DNA of 64,000 nt, from assembly GCF_003846175.1 (NCBI RefSeq), contig NZ_ML123048.1, positions 513,556-577,555 of the forward strand, read 5' to 3'. A program made the translations under genes and the position numbers. The notes under the pieces are model-generated. The model was not told the DNA's origin. It ran no database searches and worked only from the letters and a program-made list of their open reading frames with translations. Source of the DNA: Streptomyces sp. ADI95-17 (GTDB taxonomy: Bacteria; Actinomycetota; Actinomycetes; Streptomycetales; Streptomycetaceae). Shown piece after piece: positions 53,747 through 62,582 of this stretch (position 1 is the first letter of the stretch; each line of letters begins with the position of its first letter).

Positions 53747-56392
53747 CTACGGATGCGCCGGGATCACACAGTCGTCCTCCTGCGCGGGTGCGCGCCCGGT
53801 CGGCCAGGCCACTCCCTCGAACGTCAGCCGTTTCGAGCCGGGTTCGAGATGGACCACGGACAGGGCCTTGTTGTACGGGTTGCCCGCGTTGGTGAGGCAG
53901 ATCCAGCCGCCGGCTCCGCGCACCCTCAGATCGGCGTTGAGCTTCCCGAGGTCTTTGCGGATCCGGTCGGCCGAGGGCACTTCCTGCCCACTGGTGTGGA
54001 CCGCTCGCGCCAGTGCCCTGGAGGCGGTGAGGACGACGTCGTACGTCACGATGGTGCGCCCGTCGTCGAGGTACACGTCACCGATGGTCCCGGCCTGGTC
54101 CGTGATGCTCTGCCGCAGTGTCTCCATCGCGTCCTCGGCCTCCCTGAGGTAGAGCGGCGGCTGCTGTCCCTTGTGCTTCGGGTCCTGCTGCCACTTCCGC
54201 AGCTCGGTGGACCACGCGTCGGGGTGTGCCGGGGCGGCGTAGCGGATGGTGACGGACGGTTTCCCGGATCCCGGGTCGCCCTGGAGCAGGGCGCGGTGCC
54301 GGTCGTCGAGGCGCTGGTCGAGGGTGGTGGCGTCGGAGCCGGTGATCACCGTGTACGACTTCTTCTCGCGGCAGTAGGTGGTGGCCAGCTTGTTGACGAA
54401 CAGTTTCAGATGGAGGGCGCGGCCCGCGAAGTAGATGACGTGGGCGTTGGAGCGGCAGATGTTTCCCGCGAAGTCCTCGAACTCGTTGGGGGTGACGCCC
54501 GCCTCCTCGACGTCCGGGGACTCGAAGCGCATGTCCTGGACCCCGCCCTGTGCCTTGCCCGCTCTGGCCTCGGCGAAGGCGTCCCGCAGCGAGCGGTTGT
54601 AGTCGTCGCCGGGCCGGTCGTCGGTGACCAGGGCGGTCTCCGCCCCGGCGAGTCGGGGGTCGAAGGCGAGCAGTGCGCGGGCCTGGTCCTTGGTGGTGGA
54701 GACGGCCCGGGCGAGCCCGGGGAAGGGAACCGTTTCCTTCCCTTCGGGGTTGGAGAAGTCGTCGGCCGTCACCACACTGGCGACGGCCGGGAGCTTCAGC
54801 GTGTTGGTCACGTACGTGAGGGCTTCCTTGGTCTTCGTCACGCTGAGGTTGAACCCGACGACGGCCCGCAGGTCGGGTTCCTGGCGCTGGAGCTGATCGA
54901 CCGTGCCGCGCCATTCCCCGTAGCCCTTTCCCGGGTTGGCGAGGACGAGGCGGATGGGCGGCTTCGCGGAATCCACGCCGTTCGCTCCGGCCTGGGCCAG
55001 ATAGGCCCCCTGGATCTCGCTGAGGATCTGGCGCTGGACCGCCGGGTTGTCCGACTCCATGGGGATGAGCAGGGCGACGGTGGCGTGCTTCGCCGCGGCG
55101 ACCGCCTTGTTCTGTTCCGCGATCCGCGCGAAGACCTCGGGCATCCCGTCGTAGGTGGGCATGAACACGCCGCTGCCGTCGGAGACGCCCAGGCACTCCT
55201 CGCCGTGCACCTGAAGTCCGTTGCCGCAGCTCTCCGGCTCGCGGAAGAAGCCGTAGTAGGTGCCCAGTCCGGCCGCGGCGAGCGCCAGTGCCGTGACCAC
55301 GGCGGTCACCGGCCCCAGGATCCGGCGACCGGGCCGGCGGCCGGGCTGCGGGTCGGGCGCGTCGTCCAGGGTGATCTGGACCAGGCGGCTCGGCAGCGGG
55401 GTACGGCCGCCGCGGCTCCGTTCCTCCGCGACCCGCACCCGCTCGCCGAAGCGCTCCTCGATCGCCTCCGCGAGGGCGGCCGCCGCCGCGGCGGGCTTGG
55501 CGCCCTCCGTGGGCGTGGCCCCGTCCGGCTGTGAGGTGGTGACGACCACGGGGTACACGCGAAGCGCGCGGAACTCCCCGTCGTACGCCTCCATGAGCCT
55601 GTCCCGGATGACCCGCCGCGCGTCCACGGTGTCCACGTCCGGCAGCAGGAGCACGGGGCGGCGGGCCCGGTTGAGGCGGCGGACGGCACCGTAGTGCGCG
55701 TCGATGTCGGCGAGCAGGGCCTCGACGAGCAGCAGCTGTTTCGCCGCCGCGGGCTCGCTGCGCAGCCGTTCCAGCTCTTCGCAGACGGCCTCGAAGGTGC
55801 GCTGCCGGGGAAAGCGCCGGGTGCCGTACCAGCGGACGGTCCGGTGGTGCGGGAACCTGAGTGCGTTGACGACCTTCAGGAGCAGGCCGACCAGCCCCCC
55901 GCCCATGCGTTCGCTGACGTACGGGTCGTCCAGGAGGGGGTTCAGCCGGGGACGCAGCTCGGGCAGAGTCTGCCGGCGTTCCTCGGTGATCGCCTCCCTG
56001 ATCTGCCGCTTCAGGTCGCCGATCTGGCGCGGGTGGGACTGGGTCGCGACGGGCTGCCATTCGTAGAGCGCCGTACGGGCCGCCGCGAAGCGCGGGAACA
56101 CTATGGGCAGACCGTGTGCCACCCGGCCGCCGTAGCCGCACCCCTCGGTCATCGCCTGCAACTGCTCGACGACCAGGCCCTCCTCGTCCTGGCCGGCCGG
56201 GACATCGCTCGGATTGTTGACCGGCACGACGCCCCGGTAGTTCCTGAGCAGCGCACCGAGCCACTGTCTGACGGGGGCGGGCGCACCCTCGACCTGAACG
56301 ACGAGCGCACCGTATCTGCGCTCGAAGCGCACCCGCTTGCGGGTGAATCGCTCCCTGAAGGTCAACTGCGCCAGGACATCGTCCAGCCCCAT
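53747..56392 (-). CDS. Membrane-anchored periplasmic-binding-protein-like sensor
   Basis: 881 aa. About 1-365 is a cytosolic domain with no family I can name: RYGALVVQVEGAPAPVRQWL, LRFPHHRTVRWYGTRRF, and RRPVLLLPDVDTVDARRVIRDRLMEAYDG, which looks like a Walker B/NTPase-type strand but has no P-loop. One transmembrane helix follows (about 368-390: ILGPVTAVVTALALAAAGLGTYYGFF). About 400-881 is an extracellular type-1 periplasmic-binding fold like branched-chain amino acid receptors (VALLIPMESDNPAVQRQILSEIQGAYLA, AVVGFNLSVTKTKEAL, AHVIYFAGRA). With no permease nearby, it reads as a transmembrane sensor rather than an importer part. ATG 56392 has GGGGAG upstream. Confidence 0.75.
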   Translation of the reverse strand: MGLDDVLAQLTFRERFTRKRVRFERRYGALVVQVEGAPAPVRQWLGALLRNYRGVVPVNNPSDVPAGQDEEGLVVEQLQAMTEGCGYGGRVAHGLPIVFPRFAAARTALYEWQPVATQSHPRQIGDLKRQIREAITEERRQTLPELRPRLNPLLDDPYVSERMGGGLVGLLLKVVNALRFPHHRTVRWYGTRRFPRQRTFEAVCEELERLRSEPAAAKQLLLVEALLADIDAHYGAVRRLNRARRPVLLLPDVDTVDARRVIRDRLMEAYDGEFRALRVYPVVVTTSQPDGATPTEGAKPAAAAAALAEAIEERFGERVRVAEERSRGGRTPLPSRLVQITLDDAPDPQPGRRPGRRILGPVTAVVTALALAAAGLGTYYGFFREPESCGNGLQVHGEECLGVSDGSGVFMPTYDGMPEVFARIAEQNKAVAAAKHATVALLIPMESDNPAVQRQILSEIQGAYLAQAGANGVDSAKPPIRLVLANPGKGYGEWRGTVDQLQRQEPDLRAVVGFNLSVTKTKEALTYVTNTLKLPAVASVVTADDFSNPEGKETVPFPGLARAVSTTKDQARALLAFDPRLAGAETALVTDDRPGDDYNRSLRDAFAEARAGKAQGGVQDMRFESPDVEEAGVTPNEFEDFAGNICRSNAHVIYFAGRALHLKLFVNKLATTYCREKKSYTVITGSDATTLDQRLDDRHRALLQGDPGSGKPSVTIRYAAPAHPDAWSTELRKWQQDPKHKGQQPPLYLREAEDAMETLRQSITDQAGTIGDVYLDDGRTIVTYDVVLTASRALARAVHTSGQEVPSADRIRKDLGKLNADLRVRGAGGWICLTNAGNPYNKALSVVHLEPGSKRLTFEGVAWPTGRAPAQEDDCVIPAHP

Positions 56393-56507
56393 CCGTACTC
56401 CCCGTTGTCGGACGGCGAATCGGCGATCACTATAGTGTCAAGTAGGCGTAGGAAAACGGAAGTTGGAGATTCGACATCTTCAGCTGTCGCGGTTGTGCGG
56501 GCCGGTC

Positions 56508-56536
56508 GGCGGGACCGTGCGCACGACGGTCCCGCC
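56508..56536 (-). terminator. Hairpin terminator after the DUF4246 gene
   Basis: Perfect 11-bp arms ggcgggaccgt and acggtcccgcc with a 7-nt loop, 70-100 bp past the stop at 56605. Confidence 0.65.
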
Positions 56537-56604
56537 CAACGGTTTCGACGGCCCCTTGCCGGACTCGGGGGTCCTGAACTTCACACGCTCAGGGCGGACG
56601 AGGC

Positions 56605-58113
56605 TCAGTGCTCGCAGAGGGAGAATTCTCGTTCGTAGAGCTGATCGTTGTGTTCGTCGACGAAGAACTTGCGTTCCTGCATGAGTTGTTCGCGGTAGTT
56701 CTCAGCCTGTTCGAGCGTCATGGTCGAGGTCGCGGACCACGGTTGCTGCGGCGGCACATCGGATGTCGAGACGATCTTTTCCGACGGGTCGACCAGGAAG
56801 AACGCAAGGATTCTGCGGTGTCCGGGGCGAGTGGGGTCCACGAGGCGGAATGAACCGACGCGGTGTTGCAGGATGTTCGGGAACGCCAGGCAGCGACCCG
56901 CCGGCGTGGACGCCGATCCCAGCATCTGGTTGAGTGCGTCTTCGTCCTCCAGGCCGTAGACCTCACGCAGACCGTTGTCGTCGTTCTGTTCGTAGCTCGG
57001 GTCGTCGAGTGCCGCCCGGAAACTCAGCCGGCTCTCGGTGATGTTCTCGCTGTCCCAGTAGTAGATGCCGGTCGAGACGATCCGCTCGTTCAGCATCCCC
57101 TCGACATGCCAGGAACCGCCGGGGTATTCGGGCTTGTCCGGGGTGAGGTGAATAGTGGCGAGCTTGGCGATGACCTGGAGACTGCGGCCGCGCAGGTCGA
57201 CCCGGGCGGATTCATCGGGCAACGCGGGCGGGGTGAAGGCCGGGGCGTCCGGGATGACCGGGCGGCGGTTTTCCCACCAGTCGTCCTGGGCCGCTTCCCA
57301 TGCACGGAGGGCTTCCGCGTAGGCCTCGTCATCGCTGTAGGAAGCCTTGTCCGGATACTCAGGTTCCGAGTCGTACCACCCGTACGGATCGGCGTCGATC
57401 CGCAGGGGCCTCGGGTGGCGCAGATCGGTGAGCACGTTCTCCAGCAGCGGGCGCATGCGCGCGAGCAAGTCCGGCAGCACGGAGGCCAGTTCGTGATGAG
57501 CCTCGGGGTGGACGTTGTTGACGTACGAACGGAAGGTGACATCGCCGTCGTCACTGACGTCGACGTCCGTGGGCAGCCACTGGAACCTCTCCGAGAACTC
57601 GTACTTCGAGTAGCGGTCCGTCGGGTTCCGCCAAGCCCGCTCGGGCGCGCCGCTCACCTCTCTCACCAGGCAGAACAGTGAGGGATGAACCAGATCCAGT
57701 ACCTGGCCGTCGGATCCGGGGTGCCAGTCCTGTTCTGCCTCGGGGACCTGTTCCAGAACCCGGACCGCCTCGCGCAGCCGGGATCCGAGCCGGTCGTCGA
57801 CCAGTGTGTCCGACTGCCACACCCCGTCGACGGCGGATACCTCGATGCCGGTTCGTCCGTCCCGCAACGAGGCGTAGTGCACGAGTTCGGCGAGCACGTA
57901 TCGAACCTGTGCTTCGGTGAGGCCCTGGGCGACCGCTTCCTGCGTCCACCTGGCGACGATGTCGGCATCGTTCATCTTGTCGAACCACGCCGGCTTCGCC
58001 CGAATGTGTGCGCTGCACTGCATCATCTGGAGTTCCCGCAGCGTTCGGGGCGCCGCGAACGATATGGAACGGGAAGCATGAAAGGGCAGCGGGAAAGCAG
58101 ACAGGCCGGTCAA
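56605..58113 (-). CDS. DUF4246 family protein
   Basis: 502 aa. Recognised blocks: LPFHASRSISFAAPRTLRELQMMQ at the N-terminus, GSWHVEGMLNERIVSTGIYYWDSENITESRLSFRA near 330, and GHRRILAFFLVDPSEKIVSTSDVPPQQ near the C-terminus. DUF4246 proteins, best known to me from fungi, look like Fe(II)/2-oxoglutarate-type dioxygenases (H-x-E and a distal H/R), though activity is unproven. The TTG start at 58113 is preferred because the family N-terminus begins there (AGGGA about 10 nt upstream); ATG 58026 would cut it off. A less strict codon bias than its neighbours fits possible acquisition. Confidence 0.8.
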   Translation of the reverse strand: MTGLSAFPLPFHASRSISFAAPRTLRELQMMQCSAHIRAKPAWFDKMNDADIVARWTQEAVAQGLTEAQVRYVLAELVHYASLRDGRTGIEVSAVDGVWQSDTLVDDRLGSRLREAVRVLEQVPEAEQDWHPGSDGQVLDLVHPSLFCLVREVSGAPERAWRNPTDRYSKYEFSERFQWLPTDVDVSDDGDVTFRSYVNNVHPEAHHELASVLPDLLARMRPLLENVLTDLRHPRPLRIDADPYGWYDSEPEYPDKASYSDDEAYAEALRAWEAAQDDWWENRRPVIPDAPAFTPPALPDESARVDLRGRSLQVIAKLATIHLTPDKPEYPGGSWHVEGMLNERIVSTGIYYWDSENITESRLSFRAALDDPSYEQNDDNGLREVYGLEDEDALNQMLGSASTPAGRCLAFPNILQHRVGSFRLVDPTRPGHRRILAFFLVDPSEKIVSTSDVPPQQPWSATSTMTLEQAENYREQLMQERKFFVDEHNDQLYEREFSLCEH

Positions 58114-58342
58114 TTCTCGTGGTCCCTACAGTCGGTGTGCGGTGGCGGGAAGGATAGCTCGGCAGACTGACACCGCAGCCGTGAGCTCTGTCTTCAGCTT
58201 GATCGGGACGTACCCCTCGGCCACGCAGGGTTCGAGTGCGCGGTCGTGCGACCGAGCCGGGATCACCACAACGACCCCGGACGCACGAAAGGCCGCCCTC
58301 TCATGGATGAGAGAACGACCTCCGACCTGCGTTTCCGCACAG
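58114..58342. other. Upstream region of the DUF4246 gene and tRNA 3' flank
   Basis: No protein gene seen. It contains the promoter side of the DUF4246 gene and, from 58289, the tRNA terminator. Confidence 0.5.
58289..58321 (-). terminator. Hairpin terminator after tRNA-Pro (copy 2)
   Basis: Stem ctctcat (58298-58304)/atgagag (58307-58313) with flanking agg/cct pairing, about 22 bp past the tRNA 3' end on the minus strand. Confidence 0.55.
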
Positions 58343-58416
<74 letters not shown>

Positions 58417-58542
58417 ATGCCCGCCTGACCTGGGGTTTCCCCCTGGCTGAACGCGCATGAGAACAATACCGCACTCGGGCGGGTGGTCACGAACGCCTTT
58501 ACCGCTTGACCTCAACCGCGCTTGATGTTCAACGCTGGTCCC

Positions 58543-59244
58543 ATGACGAACACCACCGCCGCACCGGCGCGCGACCATCGTGACATGTACCGCCTGATGA
58601 GCCTGATGACCGGGGCAGAGAAGCACGGCCCTGCGGCGACCTCCACCCTCGACGTCCTCTGGGTGCTGTACGACCGGGTACTGCGGGTGACGCCGGACAC
58701 CGTCGACGCGCCCGACCGCGACCGGTTCCTGCTGTCCAAGGGGCACGGGCCGATGGCCTACTACGCGGTGCTGGCCGCGCACGGGTTCTTCGGCGAGGAG
58801 CTGCTGCCGGGGTTCGGGTCGTACGGATCGCCGCTCGGGCACCATCCGGACCGGATGCTGGTGCCGGGGGCCGAGATCGGCAGCGGGTCGCTGGGGCACG
58901 GGTTGCCGCTGGCCGTGGGGAGTGTGCTCGGGCTTCGGGCGCAGGGGCTCACCGACCCCCGGGTGTGGGTGCTGGTCGGCGATGCCGAGCTGGACGAGGG
59001 CAGTAATCACGAGGCGCTCGCCTACGCGGGCCCGGCCGGGCTGGAGCAGCTGCACACCGTGGTGATCGACAACGCTTCGGCCTCGTACGCCCGGCCGGGC
59101 GGGATCGCGGCCCGGTTCGAGGCGGCGGGCTGGTCGGTCGCCTCCGTCGACGGGCGGGACCACGAGGCGCTGTACGCGGCCTTCACCGCGCCGCACCCCG
59201 GGCGGCCCCGGGCCGTGGTCGCGCACGTCGACCCCAAGCCCTGA
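58543..59244 (+). CDS. Transketolase, N-terminal (ThDP-binding) subunit
   Basis: 233 aa, the first half of a split transketolase. FLLSKGHGPMAYYAVLAAHG, PLGHHPDRMLVPGAEIGSGSLGHGLPLAVG and the ThDP/Mg motif VLVGDAELDEGSNHEALAYA (GD-x26-N type, ending IDNAS) are present. Paired with the next gene, it should transfer two-carbon units between sugar phosphates or act as a DXS-like condensing enzyme on an unknown substrate. ATG 58543 lacks a ribosome site; ATG 58525 is also in frame. Confidence 0.88.
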   Translation: MTNTTAAPARDHRDMYRLMSLMTGAEKHGPAATSTLDVLWVLYDRVLRVTPDTVDAPDRDRFLLSKGHGPMAYYAVLAAHGFFGEELLPGFGSYGSPLGHHPDRMLVPGAEIGSGSLGHGLPLAVGSVLGLRAQGLTDPRVWVLVGDAELDEGSNHEALAYAGPAGLEQLHTVVIDNASASYARPGGIAARFEAAGWSVASVDGRDHEALYAAFTAPHPGRPRAVVAHVDPKP

Positions 59245-59299
59245 TCGCACCGGGCGAACGGCCGAATCCACCGCACACAGCACGAGAGGGACACTTCAG

Positions 59300-60202
59300 A
59301 TGGACACGATGCGTGACCGCTTCATCACCACCACGTCGCAGCTGCTGGACGAGGACCCGCGCCTCGCCCTGGTCCTGGCCGAGATCAGCCGGGACGGCTT
59401 CGGCCCCGCCGCACGGGCCCATCCGGACCGGGTCGTCAATGTGGGAATCAGGGAGCAGCTGCTGATCGGGGCGGGTGCCGGGATGGCGCTCACCGGGCTG
59501 CGGCCGATCGTGCACACCTTCGCCAGCTTTCTGGTGGAGCGGCCGTTCGAGCAGGTGAAGCTGGACTTCGGCCACCAGGGAGTGGGCGGGGTGCTGGTGA
59601 GCGCCGGAGGCTCGTACGACTGGCCCGCCGGTGGGTTCACCCATATGTCGCCGGGCGATGTCGCGCTGCTGGACACACTCGACGGCTGGACGGTCCATGT
59701 GCCGGGCCACCCGGACGAGGCCGAGGAGCTGCTGCGGCAGGCCGCGGCCGGGGACGGCCGGGTGTACGTACGGCTGTCGCTGCAGTCCAACGAGCGGGCG
59801 CGGCCGGTCGGCGCGGGGGCCGGGTTCACCGCGGTGCGGGAGGGGACGGACGGGGTGGTGATCGCGGTCGGGCCGATGCTCGACAACGTGCTCGCCGCGA
59901 CCGAGGGGCTCGACGTGACGGTGCTGTACGCGACGACGGTGCGTCCGTTCGACGCGGCCGGGCTGCGGCGGGCGGTGGGTGATCACCGGGCCGCCGATGT
60001 GGTGATCGTCGAGCCGTATCTGGCGGGCACCTCGACCGCTGCCGCCAATGACGCGCTCGCCGAGCTGCCGCACCGCGTGCTGGGGCTGGGTGTGGGGCGG
60101 GCCGAGCTGCGCAAGTACGGGGAGATGGACGAGCACCTCGCCGCGCACGGGCTGGACGCGCGGGGGCTGCGGGAGCGGATCGGCGGATTCCTCCGCCGCT
60201 GA
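59300..60202 (+). CDS. Transketolase, C-terminal subunit
   Basis: 300 aa, pyrimidine-binding and C-terminal domains. VVNVGIREQLLIGAGAGMALTG carries the catalytic Glu of the pyrimidine domain (E in IREQ), then HTFASFLVERPFEQVKLDF and a C-terminal regulatory domain (VTVLYATTVRPFDAAGLR). Follows the N-terminal subunit by 55 bp with its own gagggac ribosome site. Housekeeping transketolase is a single-chain protein, so this pair is an accessory enzyme. Confidence 0.88.
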   Translation: MDTMRDRFITTTSQLLDEDPRLALVLAEISRDGFGPAARAHPDRVVNVGIREQLLIGAGAGMALTGLRPIVHTFASFLVERPFEQVKLDFGHQGVGGVLVSAGGSYDWPAGGFTHMSPGDVALLDTLDGWTVHVPGHPDEAEELLRQAAAGDGRVYVRLSLQSNERARPVGAGAGFTAVREGTDGVVIAVGPMLDNVLAATEGLDVTVLYATTVRPFDAAGLRRAVGDHRAADVVIVEPYLAGTSTAAANDALAELPHRVLGLGVGRAELRKYGEMDEHLAAHGLDARGLRERIGGFLRR

Positions 60203-60261
60203 TCCGGGCGGAGCGGGCCAGAGCGGGGCGGGCGGCGACGTGGTGGTGCGGGGGAGCACGG

Positions 60262-60296
60262 CGACGCCGCCGGTGGTGGTGTGACCGGCGGCGTCG
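60262..60296. terminator. Bidirectional terminator between transketolase and beta-helix genes
   Basis: Perfect 13-bp arms cgacgccgccggt and accggcggcgtcg, 9-nt loop, in the gap between convergent genes. Confidence 0.7.
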
Positions 60297-60365
60297 TTGT
60301 GCTGTGGTGTGGTGGTTGTGCTTCGGCTGCGTGTCGCCGGGCGGGCCGGCGGCGCGGAGGAGCCG

Positions 60366-62582
60366 CTACGGGTGGACGAGCACCTGGGACAGTGCCACGC
60401 GGCCGGTGCCGGACGTCACGATCCGCACCGTGCGGGTACGGCTGTCCAGGTCCAGGACCGTCGGGCGCAGCGCCTTCCCGCTGACGTGGATCGTTCCGTC
60501 GTCAGTGACCACGTCGAAGTCGGCGGTCGTCGAGGAGGAGTTGTTCCAGATCTCGATCTGGCGGATCCGCCGCTCGGTGCCCAGGTCGACCTGCCACCAG
60601 GCGCCCGCCTCGGACAGGGTGCGGGTGTCCGTGTTGGTGTCGCCGTCCAGGGCGAGTGCCGCGTCCGCCGTGCCCTCGGTGGAGGACTGGGTGGCGGTGC
60701 CGGTGCGGGCCAGGTCGGTGCGCAGCTGCTCGACGGGGCCGCCGTGGGCGCCTGCCCGGCTCGCGACGGCGAGGGCCTCGGCCGGCAGCCGGTCCAGGCC
60801 GGTGAGGTTGTCCGTCATGACCGAGCCCTTGCCGCCGAGTGCGGGCGCGGCGGTGTCGGTCCAGTTGCCCCGGGCGGTGTTCTCGATGCCGTAGTCCGCC
60901 CAGTTGGAGACCCACTTGTACCCGATCCGGGTGATGACATTGCGTTCGACGCGGATGTGCGAGGACTGCTCGTCGAGGTAGATGCCGTTGCCGTCGCGCT
61001 CGGTGTTGCCGAAGGCGGAGCGGTTGATGTAGTTGCCGGACAGGACCGTGCCCGGCTGGGCGCCCTGGGTGTAGATGGCCCCGCCGTCGTGCTGCTCCCG
61101 GGCGACCTCCATGACGTCGGTGATCCGGTTGCCGGTCACCTTGTTGTCGCGCAGGACGGACTTCTGGGACTCGGGCTGGTTCCAGCCCCAGCCGACCGAG
61201 ATCCCGGAGTACGGGAGGTGGTCCAGGCTGTTGTGGTCGATGGTCAGCCCGGCCTCGTACCCGGCCCAGATGCCCACCGAGTCGGTGTACTCGACTCCGG
61301 AGCGGGTGATGGTGTTGTACGCGACGGTGTTCCGCTCCCCCGCGAGCGCCGCCGACGGCATCGGCTCGGTGTCGCCCACGTAGACGGCGCCCGAGGACAG
61401 GTCGGTGAAGGACGAGCGGGTCACGGAGCTGTCCTTGGTGCCCGCTTCGAGGATCGCGCCCGCTCCGCCGAGCCGGGTGAACCGGCCGTTCTCGATGCTG
61501 ATGTGCCGGCCGCCGCGGACGGTCACCGCCGCGGAGGGCTTGGTGTAGAAGCGGCCCGCGTGGTCGACGGGGCCGGTGGCTCCGGTCAGGGTGAGACCGG
61601 CCTGCATTCCCGCGTAGCCCTCGTCGGTGCCCGGCTGACGGTACGCCGCGTACGCGAAGCCGATCCCGCTGACGGTGACGTCATGGGCGCCGTCGACGAC
61701 GAGCAGTTGTTCGGTGTGCGGGGTGACGGTCTGTGCGCGGCGCATGTTCTCGCCCTTGCGCGGCAGGTAGGTGACGGTGCGGTCCTTCGAGTTCCAGACG
61801 AACTCGCCCGGCTGGTCGAGGAGTTCGGGGGCGTTCTCGAAGAAGGCGACGCCGCTGTAGCGGGTGGAGTCGACCGTGGTGGAGTCCCAGGCGGGGCCGG
61901 TGCGATCGGTACCGCTCGCCGAGTTGGTCCAGCAGGGCTGGGCGAAGGTCATGACATCGCCGTTCACTGCCGTGATCCGGCAGTGGTAGTTGCGCCAGCG
62001 GACCCGGATGACGGCTTCGGCGTCGGTGGGGCGCTGCCACTTGGCGATGCCCGTCGCGACCGCGCCGGTCATGCCGGTCCTCGTGGCGTCGCAGGTGCTC
62101 GCCGCGCAGGCCTCACCGCGGGCGGGGGTGGCGCGCCTGCCGTCGACGAAGAGCTGGCGGGGGGTGACGCCGGCCGGGACCCCGGCGGTCCAGGTGCCGT
62201 CGGCGTTCTGCCGCCAGCCGGTGATGTCCCGTCCGCCGGAGAGGACGGGGCGGGTGCCGGGGGCCGCGCTCCAGGTGACGGTGCGGCCGTCCTTCCCGGA
62301 GTCGGCGGCGCCGAGCCTGAGCGGTTCGTCGAGCTTGTACGTGCCGTTCTTCAGCAGGACCCGGACGTCGCGCCCGCTCTCGGTGCGGGCGCGGTCGCGG
62401 GCGCCCTCGGGGGTGCAGGGGCGGGCGACCGTACAGGAGTTTCCGTGTCCGTCCGGGGCCGCGTACAGGGTGCGGGCGCCCGGTGCGGCCTGGGCGGTGG
62501 GGGCGACGAGAAGTGCGGCCAGGAAGGCGGCGGTGGCGGCAGCGGCGGTTCCTCGTACGGTGTTCAGGGGGCGGCGGTTCAC
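60366..62582 (-). CDS. Secreted right-handed beta-helix protein with discoidin-like domain
   Basis: 738 aa. Signal peptide VRGTAAAATAAFLAALLVAPTAQA. Then a pectate-lyase-like beta-helix: LYAAPDGHGNSCTVARPC at the front, and repeated rungs such as HISIENGRFTRLGGAGAI, SSVTRSSFTDLSSGAVYVG, NTVAYNTITRSGVEY and HIRVERNVITRIGY. The last 140 aa (ATQSSTEGTADAALALDGDTNTDTRT, WWQVDLGTERRIRQIEIWN) form an F5/8 type C/CBM32 domain for sugar binding. Probably a polysaccharide lyase or glycosidase acting outside the cell. The GTG start 62582 overlaps the aminopeptidase stop, so both form one operon. Confidence 0.85.
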   Translation of the reverse strand: MNRRPLNTVRGTAAAATAAFLAALLVAPTAQAAPGARTLYAAPDGHGNSCTVARPCTPEGARDRARTESGRDVRVLLKNGTYKLDEPLRLGAADSGKDGRTVTWSAAPGTRPVLSGGRDITGWRQNADGTWTAGVPAGVTPRQLFVDGRRATPARGEACAASTCDATRTGMTGAVATGIAKWQRPTDAEAVIRVRWRNYHCRITAVNGDVMTFAQPCWTNSASGTDRTGPAWDSTTVDSTRYSGVAFFENAPELLDQPGEFVWNSKDRTVTYLPRKGENMRRAQTVTPHTEQLLVVDGAHDVTVSGIGFAYAAYRQPGTDEGYAGMQAGLTLTGATGPVDHAGRFYTKPSAAVTVRGGRHISIENGRFTRLGGAGAILEAGTKDSSVTRSSFTDLSSGAVYVGDTEPMPSAALAGERNTVAYNTITRSGVEYTDSVGIWAGYEAGLTIDHNSLDHLPYSGISVGWGWNQPESQKSVLRDNKVTGNRITDVMEVAREQHDGGAIYTQGAQPGTVLSGNYINRSAFGNTERDGNGIYLDEQSSHIRVERNVITRIGYKWVSNWADYGIENTARGNWTDTAAPALGGKGSVMTDNLTGLDRLPAEALAVASRAGAHGGPVEQLRTDLARTGTATQSSTEGTADAALALDGDTNTDTRTLSEAGAWWQVDLGTERRIRQIEIWNNSSSTTADFDVVTDDGTIHVSGKALRPTVLDLDSRTRTVRIVTSGTGRVALSQVLVHP

